Assembly: GCA_043813305.1 (NCBI GenBank)
Contig: JBDRLC010000046.1
Span: 1 to 49,466, forward strand
From: JAHIZC01 sp043813305
GTDB lineage: Bacteria > Omnitrophota > Gorgyraeia > Gygaellales > Profunditerraquicolaceae
Reading direction: 5' to 3'
Length of the DNA: 49,466 nucleotides
In this document: positions 9,168 to 17,687 of the stretch, in pieces
Numbering within the stretch: the first letter of the stretch is position 1
Layout: each line of letters begins with the position of its first letter
Made by a program: the position numbers and the translations under genes
The notes under the pieces: generated by a model
The model's database searches: none
Told to the model about the DNA's origin: nothing
The model's input: only the letters and a program-made list of their open reading frames with translations

Positions 9168-9422
9168 ATGATTTCTGAATTAAAGGTAGTGCGGCTGCAT
9201 CGTTTGGACAATGACTCCAAGACAAAGGCCTTTGCTGATATTTCTATCGGTGATTATATAGTCAAAGGTCTGACTGTCCGGGAGGGAAAAGAGGGGTTGT
9301 TTCTGGGTATGCCGCAGGAGAAAGGCAAAGATGGCAAGTGGTATAGTTCCTTTTATCCTGTTACCCCAGAAGCTAAAGATGAACTTCTTGAGGTAATCCT
9401 TACCGCCTACCGCAGTGAATAG
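9168..9422 (+). CDS. spoVG: SpoVG family RNA/DNA-binding regulator
   Basis: 84 residues from ATG 9168. The start was chosen because AGAAGGGGGTG (9151-9161) gives ideal spacing; GTG 9159 lies inside that Shine-Dalgarno. Recognisable features are SELKVVRLHRLDNDSKTKAF at the N-terminus, VKGLTVREGKEGLFLGMP in the middle, and FYPVTPEAKDELLEVIL at the end, all matching SpoVG. SpoVG proteins are small site-specific nucleic-acid-binding regulators; they occur far beyond spore formers, and no sporulation is implied here. The gene is flanked by palindrome-rich spacers and is probably its own transcription unit between aroC and aroK. Confidence 0.88.
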   Translation: MISELKVVRLHRLDNDSKTKAFADISIGDYIVKGLTVREGKEGLFLGMPQEKGKDGKWYSSFYPVTPEAKDELLEVILTAYRSE

Positions 9423-9455
9423 TAATATCAGAAGCGTCTTTACTCTCGAAGCTAA

Positions 9456-9478
9456 GGGTGCCCCTATTGGGGGCACCC
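9456..9478. repeat. GC-rich stem-loop after spoVG
   Basis: GGGTGCCCC (9456-9464) pairs perfectly with GGGGCACCC (9470-9478) across a 5-base loop. It lies 33 bases after the spoVG stop, where a terminator is expected, but no T-run follows. It may slow polymerase or protect the mRNA 3' end. Confidence 0.75.
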
Positions 9479-9487
9479 CTGCCTGCC

Positions 9488-9518
9488 GCCTGCCTGACGG
9501 CAGTCAGGGTAGGCAGGC
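9488..9518. repeat. REP-like palindrome built from GCCTGCC units
   Basis: GCCTGCCTGAC (9488-9498) faces GTCAGG (9503-9508) and AGGCAGGC (9511-9518). A second GCCTGCC copy lies just upstream at 9481-9487 and could pair with the same right arm. The layout, a GC-rich imperfect palindrome in an intergenic gap, fits repetitive extragenic palindromes. The rest of 9519-9602 holds nothing I can identify except the aroK ribosome binding site. Confidence 0.7.
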
Positions 9519-9602
9519 TTACGAACGGCTCCGAAGATGCCTTTTCTTTGAGTTAGAATACGTTTCTGTTTTGGAGTTAAGGGTGCTTCTAGAGAAGGAA
9601 AG

Positions 9603-10133
9603 ATGGGGAATATTTATTTAGTAGGGTTTATGGGTACGGGTAAGAGTGCGGTAGGCCGTAAGCTCGCCAAGGTAAAGAAACGGCGTTTTGTTGATTTGGA
9701 TGAGTTGATTGAGCTAAGTGCGAAAAAGATTATTTCCGATATTTTTGCTAACGATGGAGAGCTGCATTTCCGTAGTTTAGAAAAGAGAGCCTTGAAAGAA
9801 GTGGCAGCTCGCAAGGGCCTGGTAGTTGCCTGCGGCGGAGGTATTGTGATAGATAAGGATAATATAAAGATTATGAAAGATACTGGGGTGGTAATCTGCT
9901 TAAAAGCTTCACCCAAGATAATATTAGAAAGGACATCCGGCTATACTCACCGGCCCTTATTAAAGGTAGCTGATCCTAAGAAAGAGATAGGATTATTACT
10001 TAAGAAGCGGTCTGCATACTACGCCCGGGTTGATAAATCTATTGAAACATCAAAGCTTTCCCTAAGAGAAGTAGTAAATGCGATTTTGAAATTTCTCGAT
10101 CAGAATAAATCTCATTCGAAAAGTAGAAGATGA
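9603..10133 (+). CDS. aroK: Shikimate kinase
   Basis: 176 residues, normal for the family. It phosphorylates shikimate with ATP. P-loop GFMGTGKS is at residues 8-15. DLDE (31-34) and HFRSLE (55-60, Arg57) contact shikimate, CGGG (77-80) is the glycine motif, and THRPLL is the lid arginine region. GAAGGAAAG just upstream of the ATG is a good ribosome binding site. It overlaps dprA by 4 bases (ATGA). Confidence 0.96.
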   Translation: MGNIYLVGFMGTGKSAVGRKLAKVKKRRFVDLDELIELSAKKIISDIFANDGELHFRSLEKRALKEVAARKGLVVACGGGIVIDKDNIKIMKDTGVVICLKASPKIILERTSGYTHRPLLKVADPKKEIGLLLKKRSAYYARVDKSIETSKLSLREVVNAILKFLDQNKSHSKSRR

Positions 10134-11218
10134 CACGTTTTGAAGCTTTAGTTAGTCTAAATCTAATTGGCGATATAGGAAGCGCCCGCCTAAAAAGATT
10201 GCTCGATTATTTCGGCAAACCAGAGAATATCCTTAAGGCCCCGAGAAGCAAACTCACTAATGTTTTTGGGATTACTGAGGGGATCGCCAGTAAAATCAAA
10301 GCGCTTAAAAAAGAAGAATTGGATAGAGAGCTTAAATTAGCCAAAGAAAAAGATCTTAAGATTATTACATCTGAAGATAAAGACTATCCCGAAAACCTGA
10401 AAAATATACCTGACCCGCCGGTTGTGCTTTATCTAAAAGGTAAACTTCATGAAGAAGATAATCTTAGCATCGGTATTGTAGGCAGCCGTCGGGCATCCCT
10501 ATACGGTTTAAAGTGCTCGCAAAGTTTCGCAGTTGAGTTAGCAGGTTACGGTTTTACGATTACTTCCGGAATGGCGCGCGGTGTAGATACATATGCGCAC
10601 AAGGGGGCTTTGAAGGTAGGAGGCAGAACTATAGCAGTAATGGGGAGCGGATTTAACAGGATTTATCCTCCGGAAAATAAAGATTTAGCTGATCAAATCG
10701 CAGGAAACGGAGCAGTGATTTCAGAGTTTCCCATGAATATGGAGCCGCTGAGGCAGAATTTCCCCAGACGCAACCGGATAATTAGCGGATTGAGTTTGGG
10801 CGTTTTGGTGGTTGAGGCAGCGAGGAATAGCGGAGCGTTGATTACCGCTGATTGCGCATTAGAGCAGGGCAGGGAAGTCTTTGCTTTACCGGGTAAAGTT
10901 GACTCGAATAATTCTTTTGGCACAAATAGCTTGATACAGCAGGGCGCAAAACTTGTGTTTTCTGCCAATGATATCAGGGAAGAGTTTGATAGATCACTAA
11001 TCAAGAGGCAAAAAATAATAAATAGGATTAAAAATATTGATTTTAAAGACCAGGACGAACGTAGATTGCATGGTTTAATTTCATCCGGTGCGTTTGCGAT
11101 CGATGAGCTAGTTGAGCAAACAAATATTGAAGTTGAGAGATTATCTGTTATACTTTTAAGATTAGAATTAAAAAGGTTGATCAAGGTTTTACCGGGTAGA
11201 CAGTTTACGGGGATTTAA
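10130..11218 (+). CDS. dprA: DNA processing protein DprA (Smf)
   Basis: 362 residues. It binds single-stranded DNA and loads RecA during natural transformation. Order of domains: N-terminal helix-hairpin-helix-like region (about 8-60), Rossmann-like core with GIVGSRRAS (about 115-123), TSGMARGVDTYAH and MGSGFNRIYPPEN, then FPRRNRIISGL and ALITADCALEQGREVFALPG. A C-terminal winged-helix DprA segment occupies about 300-362. It starts inside aroK and ends directly at the topA ATG, so the run aroK-dprA-topA-xerC is one operon. The dprA-topA order is common in bacteria. Confidence 0.96.
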   Translation: MTRFEALVSLNLIGDIGSARLKRLLDYFGKPENILKAPRSKLTNVFGITEGIASKIKALKKEELDRELKLAKEKDLKIITSEDKDYPENLKNIPDPPVVLYLKGKLHEEDNLSIGIVGSRRASLYGLKCSQSFAVELAGYGFTITSGMARGVDTYAHKGALKVGGRTIAVMGSGFNRIYPPENKDLADQIAGNGAVISEFPMNMEPLRQNFPRRNRIISGLSLGVLVVEAARNSGALITADCALEQGREVFALPGKVDSNNSFGTNSLIQQGAKLVFSANDIREEFDRSLIKRQKIINRIKNIDFKDQDERRLHGLISSGAFAIDELVEQTNIEVERLSVILLRLELKRLIKVLPGRQFTGI

Positions 11219-13177
11219 ATGAAGAATAAGAATTTAGTTATAGTTGAATCACCGACTAAGGCAAAGACTATCGGGAGGATTTTGGGCCGAGAGTTTACCG
11301 TTACCTCTTCCATGGGGCATCTGATTGATCTGCCTAAAAAAGAATTTGGCGTAGATATCGAGAACGGTTTTGCTCCGGATTATGTGGTTATTTCCGGAAG
11401 AAAAAAGATCGTTACTGAACTGAAAAAGAAGTCCAAGGATTCAGAGAATATTTATGTAGCCACTGACCCCGATCGTGAGGGAGAGGCTATCGGCTGGCAG
11501 ATAAAGCAGAGAGTCTTTAAAGGCAAGAAAGTCTTAAGGGTAGTTTTTCATGAGATTACTCCTTCAGCAGTAAATGCGGCTTTTAAGCATGCACGCGATT
11601 TCGACTTGAATATGATTGAAGCGCAGGTCGGGCGCCGTATCCTGGATAGGATCGTAGGTTATTTTTTAAGTCCATTGCTCTGGAAGAAGATTGCGCGCGG
11701 TTTAAGCGCGGGAAGAGTCCAGTCAGTGGCGCTGAGATTGATTATTGATAGAGAAAGAGAGATTGAGAAATTCGTTCCCAAGGAATATTGGGAGATCGAA
11801 GCCGAGTTAAAGAAAAAAGAAGATCCCCAGGCCTTTAAGGCAAAACTATCCAAGATAGACGGAAAGAAGTGCGAAATAAGAGATCAGCAGCAGGCTGATA
11901 AACTGACTGAGGACTTAAGGGGTAAGGAGTTCAAGGTTCTGGGTATAAAAAAGACAGAAAAGAAGCGTAACCCCGGCTCGCCTTTTATCACCAGCACCCT
12001 GCAGCAGGAGGCATTTAATAAACTAAGATTTAATGCCAATAAGACGATGATTGTTGCTCAACAGCTTTATGAGGGTATCGATATCCAGGAAGCCAATCCC
12101 GTTGGTTTGATTACTTATATGCGAACTGACTCACCGCGGGTCGCTCCCGAGGCGATAAATGAAGTAAGAGAATATATCAGGGTAATCTACGGAAAGGAAT
12201 ACCTGCCTGAAAAACCCAATTACTATAAAGTCAAGAAACTCGCCCAGGAAGCACATGAGGCAATCAGGCCTACCTTGATTGCAAAGAGCCCCCAAAGCCT
12301 GAAAGAATTCCTCAGCGATGAACAGTATAAATTGTATGAACTGATTTATAACCGTTTTATTGCCAGTCAGATGAATCCTGCGCGTTATACCGTGACCTCA
12401 GTTGATATCCAGGCAGACAATTATTTATTTTCTACCGCGGGTACAACGCTTATCTTTGACGGCTTTACCGCCGCTTACAATAATGAGAAGAAAGAAGAAA
12501 ATCCTGTTCCTTCATTAGAGAAGGATGAAGTTTTAGACCTGCTTAATCTTATTTCATCTCAGCATTTTACCAAGGGGCCGCCGAGATTCTCGGATAGTTC
12601 TTTGGTCAAGGCTTTAGAGGAGAATGGTATAGGCAGGCCTTCCACCTATGCACCGATAATCTCGACTTTGATCTACCGGGATTACATCCGCCGGCTTAAG
12701 GGTTATTTTAAGCCCACCGAATTAGGATTTAAGGTTTGCGATATGCTAATCGAGTATTTTCCCAAGATCATGGATGTGAAGTTTACGGCCAGGATGGAAG
12801 AGGAGCTTGATCAGATTGAGGAGGGCCGGATTAAACGCAATCAGGTATTAGAAGAATTTTACTCGCCTTTTAAATCCAACCTTGATTTTGCCCAGAAGCA
12901 CATAAAGAAAGAAGTAGTCGTAACCGATGAGGTCTGTGAGCAATGCGGAAAGGCGATGATCGTGAAGTGGGGCCGTCGGGGTAAGTTCTTGAGTTGTTCT
13001 GGGTTCCCTCAATGTAAATTCTCTAAATCTATTACTTCAGGCGTAAAATGCCCTGAGTTAAATTGCAGCGGAGAATTGATCGAGCGCCGTTCAAAAAGAG
13101 GTTTCTTTTACGGCTGCTCCAATTTTCCGAATTGCAGGTTTACTTCCCGGACTCTGCCTGAAGCTAAACAAGAGTAA
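11219..13177 (+). CDS. topA: DNA topoisomerase I (type IA)
   Basis: 652 residues. It relaxes negatively supercoiled DNA by transient single-strand cleavage. The TOPRIM domain holds IVESPTKAKTIGRIL (8-22) and ATDPDREGEAIGWQ (81-94, acidic metal triad). The active-site tyrosine is Tyr300 in GLITYMRTDSPR. Two C-terminal four-cysteine zinc ribbons begin CEQCGKAM and CPELNCSGEL, each ending with a CSxFPxC-type pair. Two ribbons make it somewhat shorter than E. coli TopA. ATG follows the dprA stop with no gap. Confidence 0.97.
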   Translation: MKNKNLVIVESPTKAKTIGRILGREFTVTSSMGHLIDLPKKEFGVDIENGFAPDYVVISGRKKIVTELKKKSKDSENIYVATDPDREGEAIGWQIKQRVFKGKKVLRVVFHEITPSAVNAAFKHARDFDLNMIEAQVGRRILDRIVGYFLSPLLWKKIARGLSAGRVQSVALRLIIDREREIEKFVPKEYWEIEAELKKKEDPQAFKAKLSKIDGKKCEIRDQQQADKLTEDLRGKEFKVLGIKKTEKKRNPGSPFITSTLQQEAFNKLRFNANKTMIVAQQLYEGIDIQEANPVGLITYMRTDSPRVAPEAINEVREYIRVIYGKEYLPEKPNYYKVKKLAQEAHEAIRPTLIAKSPQSLKEFLSDEQYKLYELIYNRFIASQMNPARYTVTSVDIQADNYLFSTAGTTLIFDGFTAAYNNEKKEENPVPSLEKDEVLDLLNLISSQHFTKGPPRFSDSSLVKALEENGIGRPSTYAPIISTLIYRDYIRRLKGYFKPTELGFKVCDMLIEYFPKIMDVKFTARMEEELDQIEEGRIKRNQVLEEFYSPFKSNLDFAQKHIKKEVVVTDEVCEQCGKAMIVKWGRRGKFLSCSGFPQCKFSKSITSGVKCPELNCSGELIERRSKRGFFYGCSNFPNCRFTSRTLPEAKQE

Positions 13178-14046
13178 TGGAAAAGTATATCGATAAATTC
13201 ATCCGTTACCTGGAGATCGAAAAGAATTATTCCAAGCATACTATCATGAATTACCGCCTTGATCTTGGTGGGTTCAGTAAATTTGTCAGCGGCATAGATC
13301 CGCAGAAGGTAGATTATTTTACTTTAAGAAAGTACCTGGCTACTTTAAAAGAAAAGAGTTTGAGGAACCGTACGGTTAACCGGCATCTTTCCAGCCTGCG
13401 CAGTTTCTTTAGGTTCTTGACCCGCGACGGGTACATAAAGACCAACCCGATATTAATTCTTTCCAGTCCTAAATTAGAGAAGTACCTCCCCCAATTTTTA
13501 ACGGAGGAGGAGGTGACTAAGTTGATCGAATCTGTTTTTACAAAGGACGAAAAAGACATCCCCAGCCTTCGCGACAGAGCGATCTTGGAGACATTCTATT
13601 CCACGGGCCTGAGGATCTCCGAATTGGTTGGTTTGAATACTGAAGATATGGATTTTATCGGCGGAATAGTCAAAGTCAGAGGCAAGGGTAAGAAGGAAAG
13701 GGTGGTTCCTATCGGAGACATAGCAATAAGTTCTATCAGGAAATATATCGAAAAGAGAAATAAACAGAGTGAGGCAGTATTCTTAAATAAAAGTAACAGG
13801 CGCATAAGTTCCAGGGGGGTGAGAAACATCGTCTTTAAATACCTGCAAAGAGTACGGATGAGAGCAGGCGTATCCGCCCATACATTAAGGCACTCATTCG
13901 CCACACATCTTCTAAACAGAGGGGCGGATCTAAGGACAGTTCAGGAACTCTTAGGGCACGCTAATCTCTCTTCTACTCAGATATACACACATCTTACTAC
14001 CGATAGATTAAAGAGTGTATATGAGAAGTCGCATCCGCGGGCATAA
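13177..14046 (+). CDS. xerC: Tyrosine site-specific recombinase, XerC/XerD type
   Basis: 289 residues, full length. The N-terminal SAM-like domain covers 1-100 and the catalytic domain about 105-285. The catalytic residues are all present: Arg146 (STGLRISEL), Lys170 (RGKGKKER), His236 and Arg239 (HTLRHSF), His261 (LLGHANL) and nucleophile Tyr270 (TQIYTHL). Xer recombinases resolve chromosome dimers at dif with FtsK. Its start overlaps the topA stop (TAATG), and topA-xerC is a frequent neighbour pair, so it is a housekeeping gene rather than a phage or integron integrase. Whether it is strictly XerC or XerD cannot be told from this window. Confidence 0.93.
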   Translation: MEKYIDKFIRYLEIEKNYSKHTIMNYRLDLGGFSKFVSGIDPQKVDYFTLRKYLATLKEKSLRNRTVNRHLSSLRSFFRFLTRDGYIKTNPILILSSPKLEKYLPQFLTEEEVTKLIESVFTKDEKDIPSLRDRAILETFYSTGLRISELVGLNTEDMDFIGGIVKVRGKGKKERVVPIGDIAISSIRKYIEKRNKQSEAVFLNKSNRRISSRGVRNIVFKYLQRVRMRAGVSAHTLRHSFATHLLNRGADLRTVQELLGHANLSSTQIYTHLTTDRLKSVYEKSHPRA

Positions 14047-14064
14047 ATTACTTAAATAAAAAAA

Positions 14065-15330
14065 ATGTTTATAATTTACGACCTGACATTTTTGCTGGTT
14101 TCTTTAATTTACCTACCGGTATATCTGTTTAAGAAAAAATTACGCCCCGGCTTTTTTCGCAGATTAGGCGTATTGCCCGTATCCCTGGATTTAGGCAGGC
14201 CGATCTGGGTGCACGCGGTGAGCGTAGGAGAAGCAATGGCAGTAAGGGGTTTGATAGAAGGATTAAGATCTCTCTGTCCCGGGAAGAAAATCGTTATCTC
14301 TACGGTAACCGCTACCGGGAATAAAATTGCCAAAAGCATAGCAAAAGCAGATGATTTTGTAACTTACCTACCTTTAGATTTAAGTTTTATCGTAAGAAAA
14401 GTGATTGATAGAATTAATCCTTCGATTTTTATTGTTGCGGAGACTGAAATCTGGCCTAATCTGATCTCGTATCTTGAGAAAAAAAATATCCCTATGATTA
14501 CCGTAAACGGAAGGATATCCGATCATTCCTTTAAGGGGTATTCCATGGCAAAACCTATGTTAAGACCGATACTGGCAAAAGTGGATCTTTTTTGTGTACA
14601 GACTGAGCGCGATGCTGAAAGATTAAAACGATTAGGGGTAAAAAATGATAGGCTAAAGACTACCGGCAATATGAAATTTGATTCTCAGTTATTAAAACAG
14701 GAGGGGTTTAGTGTAGTTAAATACCGCCAGAATTTATGTTTGAGCCTAGAAGATAAGCTGCTGGTCTTTGGTTCGACACACCCGGGAGAAGAGGAGGCCG
14801 CTTTAGGTTGTTATAAATCGCTATTAACTGACTTCCCTAATTTAAAACTTCTGATTGCTCCCCGTCATCCGCAAAGATGCGGTGATTTAGCGAAGATCAT
14901 TTCGAGATTCGGATTTCGTAACGTATTACTTTCTGACTCAAAGGGAGAATGCCCCAGCTGTATTACCACACCGGTATTTCTCCTTGATACTGTCGGAGAA
15001 TTGATTTATTATTATAGTGTTGCTGATATTGTATTTGTAGGAGGAAGTTTGACTAGAGCAGGTGGGCATAATATTTTAGAGCCCGCCGCTTTGGGCAAAC
15101 CAGTGCTCTTTGGTCCTGAGATGTCGAATTTCAGGGAAATCGCTGATTTATTTTTGAATAATCGGGCTGCTGTCTTAGTACACAACCAGCAAGAGCTTCG
15201 CAAAGAGATAACCGGTTTACTCAGATTTCCCGAGAAGTCCCTGGATTTATCAAGACGGGCCAAGGAGATTATCTTAAAGAATCAGGGTGCGGTCAAGAGG
15301 AATTTAGAGTGTATAAAAAAATTTATTTAA
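14065..15330 (+). CDS. waaA: 3-deoxy-D-manno-octulosonic acid transferase (KDO transferase)
   Basis: 421 residues, GT30 family. It moves KDO from CMP-KDO to lipid IVA at the inner membrane. The N-terminal membrane anchor is residues 1-22. HAVSVGEA (50-57) carries the catalytic base Glu56. ETEIWPNL, GRISDHSFKGY, TGNMKFD, HPGEEEAAL and GGHNILEPAALGKPVLFGP are family signatures. The 18-base gap after xerC ends in an A-rich tract directly before the ATG, with no recognisable Shine-Dalgarno, unlike its neighbours. It opens the envelope gene block. Confidence 0.95.
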   Translation: MFIIYDLTFLLVSLIYLPVYLFKKKLRPGFFRRLGVLPVSLDLGRPIWVHAVSVGEAMAVRGLIEGLRSLCPGKKIVISTVTATGNKIAKSIAKADDFVTYLPLDLSFIVRKVIDRINPSIFIVAETEIWPNLISYLEKKNIPMITVNGRISDHSFKGYSMAKPMLRPILAKVDLFCVQTERDAERLKRLGVKNDRLKTTGNMKFDSQLLKQEGFSVVKYRQNLCLSLEDKLLVFGSTHPGEEEAALGCYKSLLTDFPNLKLLIAPRHPQRCGDLAKIISRFGFRNVLLSDSKGECPSCITTPVFLLDTVGELIYYYSVADIVFVGGSLTRAGGHNILEPAALGKPVLFGPEMSNFREIADLFLNNRAAVLVHNQQELRKEITGLLRFPEKSLDLSRRAKEIILKNQGAVKRNLECIKKFI

Positions 15331-15358
15331 TAAATAGCCGTATCAGTCTAAGACAGGG

Positions 15359-16099
15359 ATGATACAGATCAAGGCCAGACAAAATAATAATGTTATTGTT
15401 CTGGATTTGCACGGTAGGATAGATGAAGATTGCGCCAGCCTGATCGAAGTGATTGCTCAGTGTATGCGGGATGGTTATATCGATATCCTCTGTAATTTTC
15501 AAGATGTTGATTACATCGATTACATCGGAATCTCCGTAATCGTGATCGCTTACAAAGAGGTGGTTAATAACAAAGGCAGAATGAAATTTACCAATATCCC
15601 AGCTCATCTTAGGGGAATTCTTTCCGTAGCCGGAATTGATAACATAATTGACATCTATCCTGCAGAGAATCTAGCTTTGAGTAGTTTTAAGGAAGACCGG
15701 GCTATTGAAAAGATCAAGAGGATGCAGCTGAGGCGCAGGTTCAAGCGCCTACCGATTGGAATCAAGATAGAATTAAAAGCAAAATATGAGAAGAGCCCTG
15801 TTTGCCATAGAGTTAATATAGTCAACTTGAGTGGCGTGGGCGCCTATATATGCAGTTGTGATAAATTCAAGCTAGGAGATGTACTGATTATGAAGATGAA
15901 GCTTCCTCCTGGGACAGAGCCCCTAGAAGTTGAGGCGCAAGTTGTCTGGCTTCCCGATAAACAGGTTCAACGCCGGATTTACCCAGGTATGGGGGTGGAA
16001 TTTCGTAATATTTCTACCTCTCTACAGCAAAAAATAGTAGATTTTGTGGAAAGAAACCTTCCTTCTTTGGCTGCAGAGCAGCCAAGGCATCATATTTAA
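15359..16099 (+). CDS. STAS-PilZ two-domain protein, candidate c-di-GMP effector
   Basis: 246 residues, cytosolic. The N-terminal STAS domain (1-105) has the typical DLHGRID strand and a loop VDYIDYIGIS where phosphorylatable STAS proteins have D-S-S/T-G. Here the serine is missing, so classical anti-sigma-antagonist phosphorylation is unlikely. A basic linker leads into a PilZ domain (about 123-235) with both c-di-GMP signatures: RxxxR as RRFKR (126-130) and N/DxSxxG as NLSGVG (156-161). It probably senses c-di-GMP and passes the signal through its STAS domain. It sits between waaA and yjbQ, so an envelope or surface-behaviour role is an inference. Confidence 0.85.
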   Translation: MIQIKARQNNNVIVLDLHGRIDEDCASLIEVIAQCMRDGYIDILCNFQDVDYIDYIGISVIVIAYKEVVNNKGRMKFTNIPAHLRGILSVAGIDNIIDIYPAENLALSSFKEDRAIEKIKRMQLRRRFKRLPIGIKIELKAKYEKSPVCHRVNIVNLSGVGAYICSCDKFKLGDVLIMKMKLPPGTEPLEVEAQVVWLPDKQVQRRIYPGMGVEFRNISTSLQQKIVDFVERNLPSLAAEQPRHHI

Positions 16100-16163
16100 T
16101 ATCAAACCATCCGAATTGCCGTATCCCATTGTGTTTTAAAGACTTTATTCTCTAATAAATCTA

Positions 16164-16192
16164 TTGCCACCGCCTGTTTATTGTGATAATAT
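16164..16192 (+). promoter_or_regulatory. Sigma70-type promoter before yjbQ
   Basis: -35 TTGCCA (16164-16169), 17-bp spacer, -10 TAATAT (16187-16192). Expected start near 16199 gives a leader of about 18 bases. It would drive yjbQ and probably lpxK and the LPS genes that follow closely. Confidence 0.65.
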
Positions 16193-16216
16193 ACTACTTT
16201 TCGCTAGAGAATTCCG

Positions 16217-16636
16217 ATGAAGATAATTAACCAGACTTTAAAGCTAAATACAGAAGGAAATCCGGATTTAGTGGACATAACCGATCGTTTAGTACGTGAA
16301 CTTGAGGCCTCAAAGTTAAAAAGAGGCAATCTTACGGTTTTCGTAATCGGGTCTACCGCAGGGATTACTACCTTTGAATATGAACCGGGGTTGATTGCGG
16401 ATATGGCTGAGCTATATGAAAAGCTTATCCCCAGGGCCAAAAATTACCATCATGACCAAACCTGGGGCGATGCCAACGGCTTCAGCCACCTAAGAGCAGC
16501 ATTAACCCGGCCCTCTTTAACTATCCCTTTTGAAGATGGGAAGCTTTTACTAGGGACTTGGCAGCAGGTGGTTCTGGCGGAGTTCGATAACCGTCCGAGG
16601 ACCCGCCAAATCGTTATTCAGATAATCGGCGATTAA
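16217..16636 (+). CDS. yjbQ: YjbQ/UPF0047 family protein
   Basis: 139 residues, the usual size. IGSTAGITTFEYEPGL (44-59), the histidines in YHHD and GFSHLRAALTRPSL, LLLGTWQQVVLAEFD and RPRTRQIVIQ are the full family signature. Some members have been linked to secondary thiamine phosphate synthase activity; the physiological role is unclear. A promoter lies directly upstream. lpxK begins one base after the stop, so it heads the lpxK operon. Confidence 0.93.
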   Translation: MKIINQTLKLNTEGNPDLVDITDRLVRELEASKLKRGNLTVFVIGSTAGITTFEYEPGLIADMAELYEKLIPRAKNYHHDQTWGDANGFSHLRAALTRPSLTIPFEDGKLLLGTWQQVVLAEFDNRPRTRQIVIQIIGD

Positions 16637-16637
16637 G

Positions 16638-17687
16638 ATGCAGCAGTATATCTATAATTTACTTACCGATAGATCCAGGGGATTTATTCCCGGTATCTTG
16701 AAGTTTTTTTTGTTTATACTCTCGTTTGTTTACGGATTGATAATCAGGTTTTTGATTTTATTCTATCGAGTTAAACCGGTCAGGTTAGGTGTCAAAGTAA
16801 TCAGCGTAGGTAATATAACTTTAGGGGGTACAGGGAAGACTTCTCTGGTTGAATATATTGCTAAGCATTTAAAAGAAAGAGGCCGTAAAGTAGCAATATT
16901 GACCAGGGGCTATAAGAGGGAAAATTCGATTAGCGAAAATATGGGTGATGAAGCGTATATGCTCAGCAGAAAATTAGATCGTACGCCGGTAGTCGTGGAT
17001 GCAGATAGAATCAGAGGGGCAAAAAAAGCAATTAATCTTCACTCTGCAGACACGCTTATTCTGGATGACGGATTTCAGCAGTGGAGGGTGGTTAAAGATT
17101 TGGAGATTGTTACGATAGATGCTGCGAACCCTTTCGGTAACCGGCAGATGATCCCTAGGGGAATATTGCGTGAACCGTTATCTTCACTTAAGCGTGCAGA
17201 TATCTTTGTTCTGACTAAGACAAATTTCTCGCCTGATATAAAGAGCATAAAAAATTTATTGAATATAATCAATCCTCAAGCTCAGGTTTTTGAATCTGTA
17301 CATCAAGCAGTCTGTTTTCATCAGTTAGGCCAGGATAAAGTATCGATTGATAGAGAGAGCTTCAGGGGCAGGAGGGTGGCTTTATTCTCTGGCATAGGTG
17401 ATCCTGGATCATTTGAAGAGTTAGTTAAAACAATCGGTATCAAAGTCGACTTATCGATCAGATTTCCCGATCACCATAGTTACTCTCAAAAAGATATTCA
17501 AGGAGTAATCGCCCGTTCGCGAGAGAAGAGTATTGATACGATTATTACTACAGAAAAGGATGCGGCCAGATTAGGCAGGTTAGTTATTGACGATCCGAAA
17601 GCAGCGATCATGGTTTTAAGGATCGAACTTAAACTTAACAAGGATGAAGAATTTTATAATCGACTACTCAAGCTATTTATTTTTTAA
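16638..17687 (+). CDS. lpxK: Tetraacyldisaccharide 4'-kinase (lipid A kinase)
   Basis: 349 residues. It adds the 4'-phosphate to the lipid A disaccharide precursor at the inner membrane. Membrane-associated N-terminus (about 20-45), Walker A in GNITLGGTGKTS (59-70), TRGYKR (89-94), LDDGFQQW (142-149), NPFGNRQMIPRGILREPL and TTEKDAARL are family motifs. Its 3' end overlaps the next gene by 44 bases in another frame. That fits close translational coupling to an acyltransferase acting on the same pathway. Confidence 0.96.
   Translation: MQQYIYNLLTDRSRGFIPGILKFFLFILSFVYGLIIRFLILFYRVKPVRLGVKVISVGNITLGGTGKTSLVEYIAKHLKERGRKVAILTRGYKRENSISENMGDEAYMLSRKLDRTPVVVDADRIRGAKKAINLHSADTLILDDGFQQWRVVKDLEIVTIDAANPFGNRQMIPRGILREPLSSLKRADIFVLTKTNFSPDIKSIKNLLNIINPQAQVFESVHQAVCFHQLGQDKVSIDRESFRGRRVALFSGIGDPGSFEELVKTIGIKVDLSIRFPDHHSYSQKDIQGVIARSREKSIDTIITTEKDAARLGRLVIDDPKAAIMVLRIELKLNKDEEFYNRLLKLFIF

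Noticed and set aside
9415..9621. 68-residue frame between spoVG and aroK
   Set aside because: It runs through two palindromic repeats, overlaps both neighbours, has no ribosome binding site, and its product looks like translated repeat.
13177..14046. Phage or integron integrase as sign of a mobile element
   Set aside because: It is coupled to topA, of Xer length, and no attachment sites or cargo genes are near.
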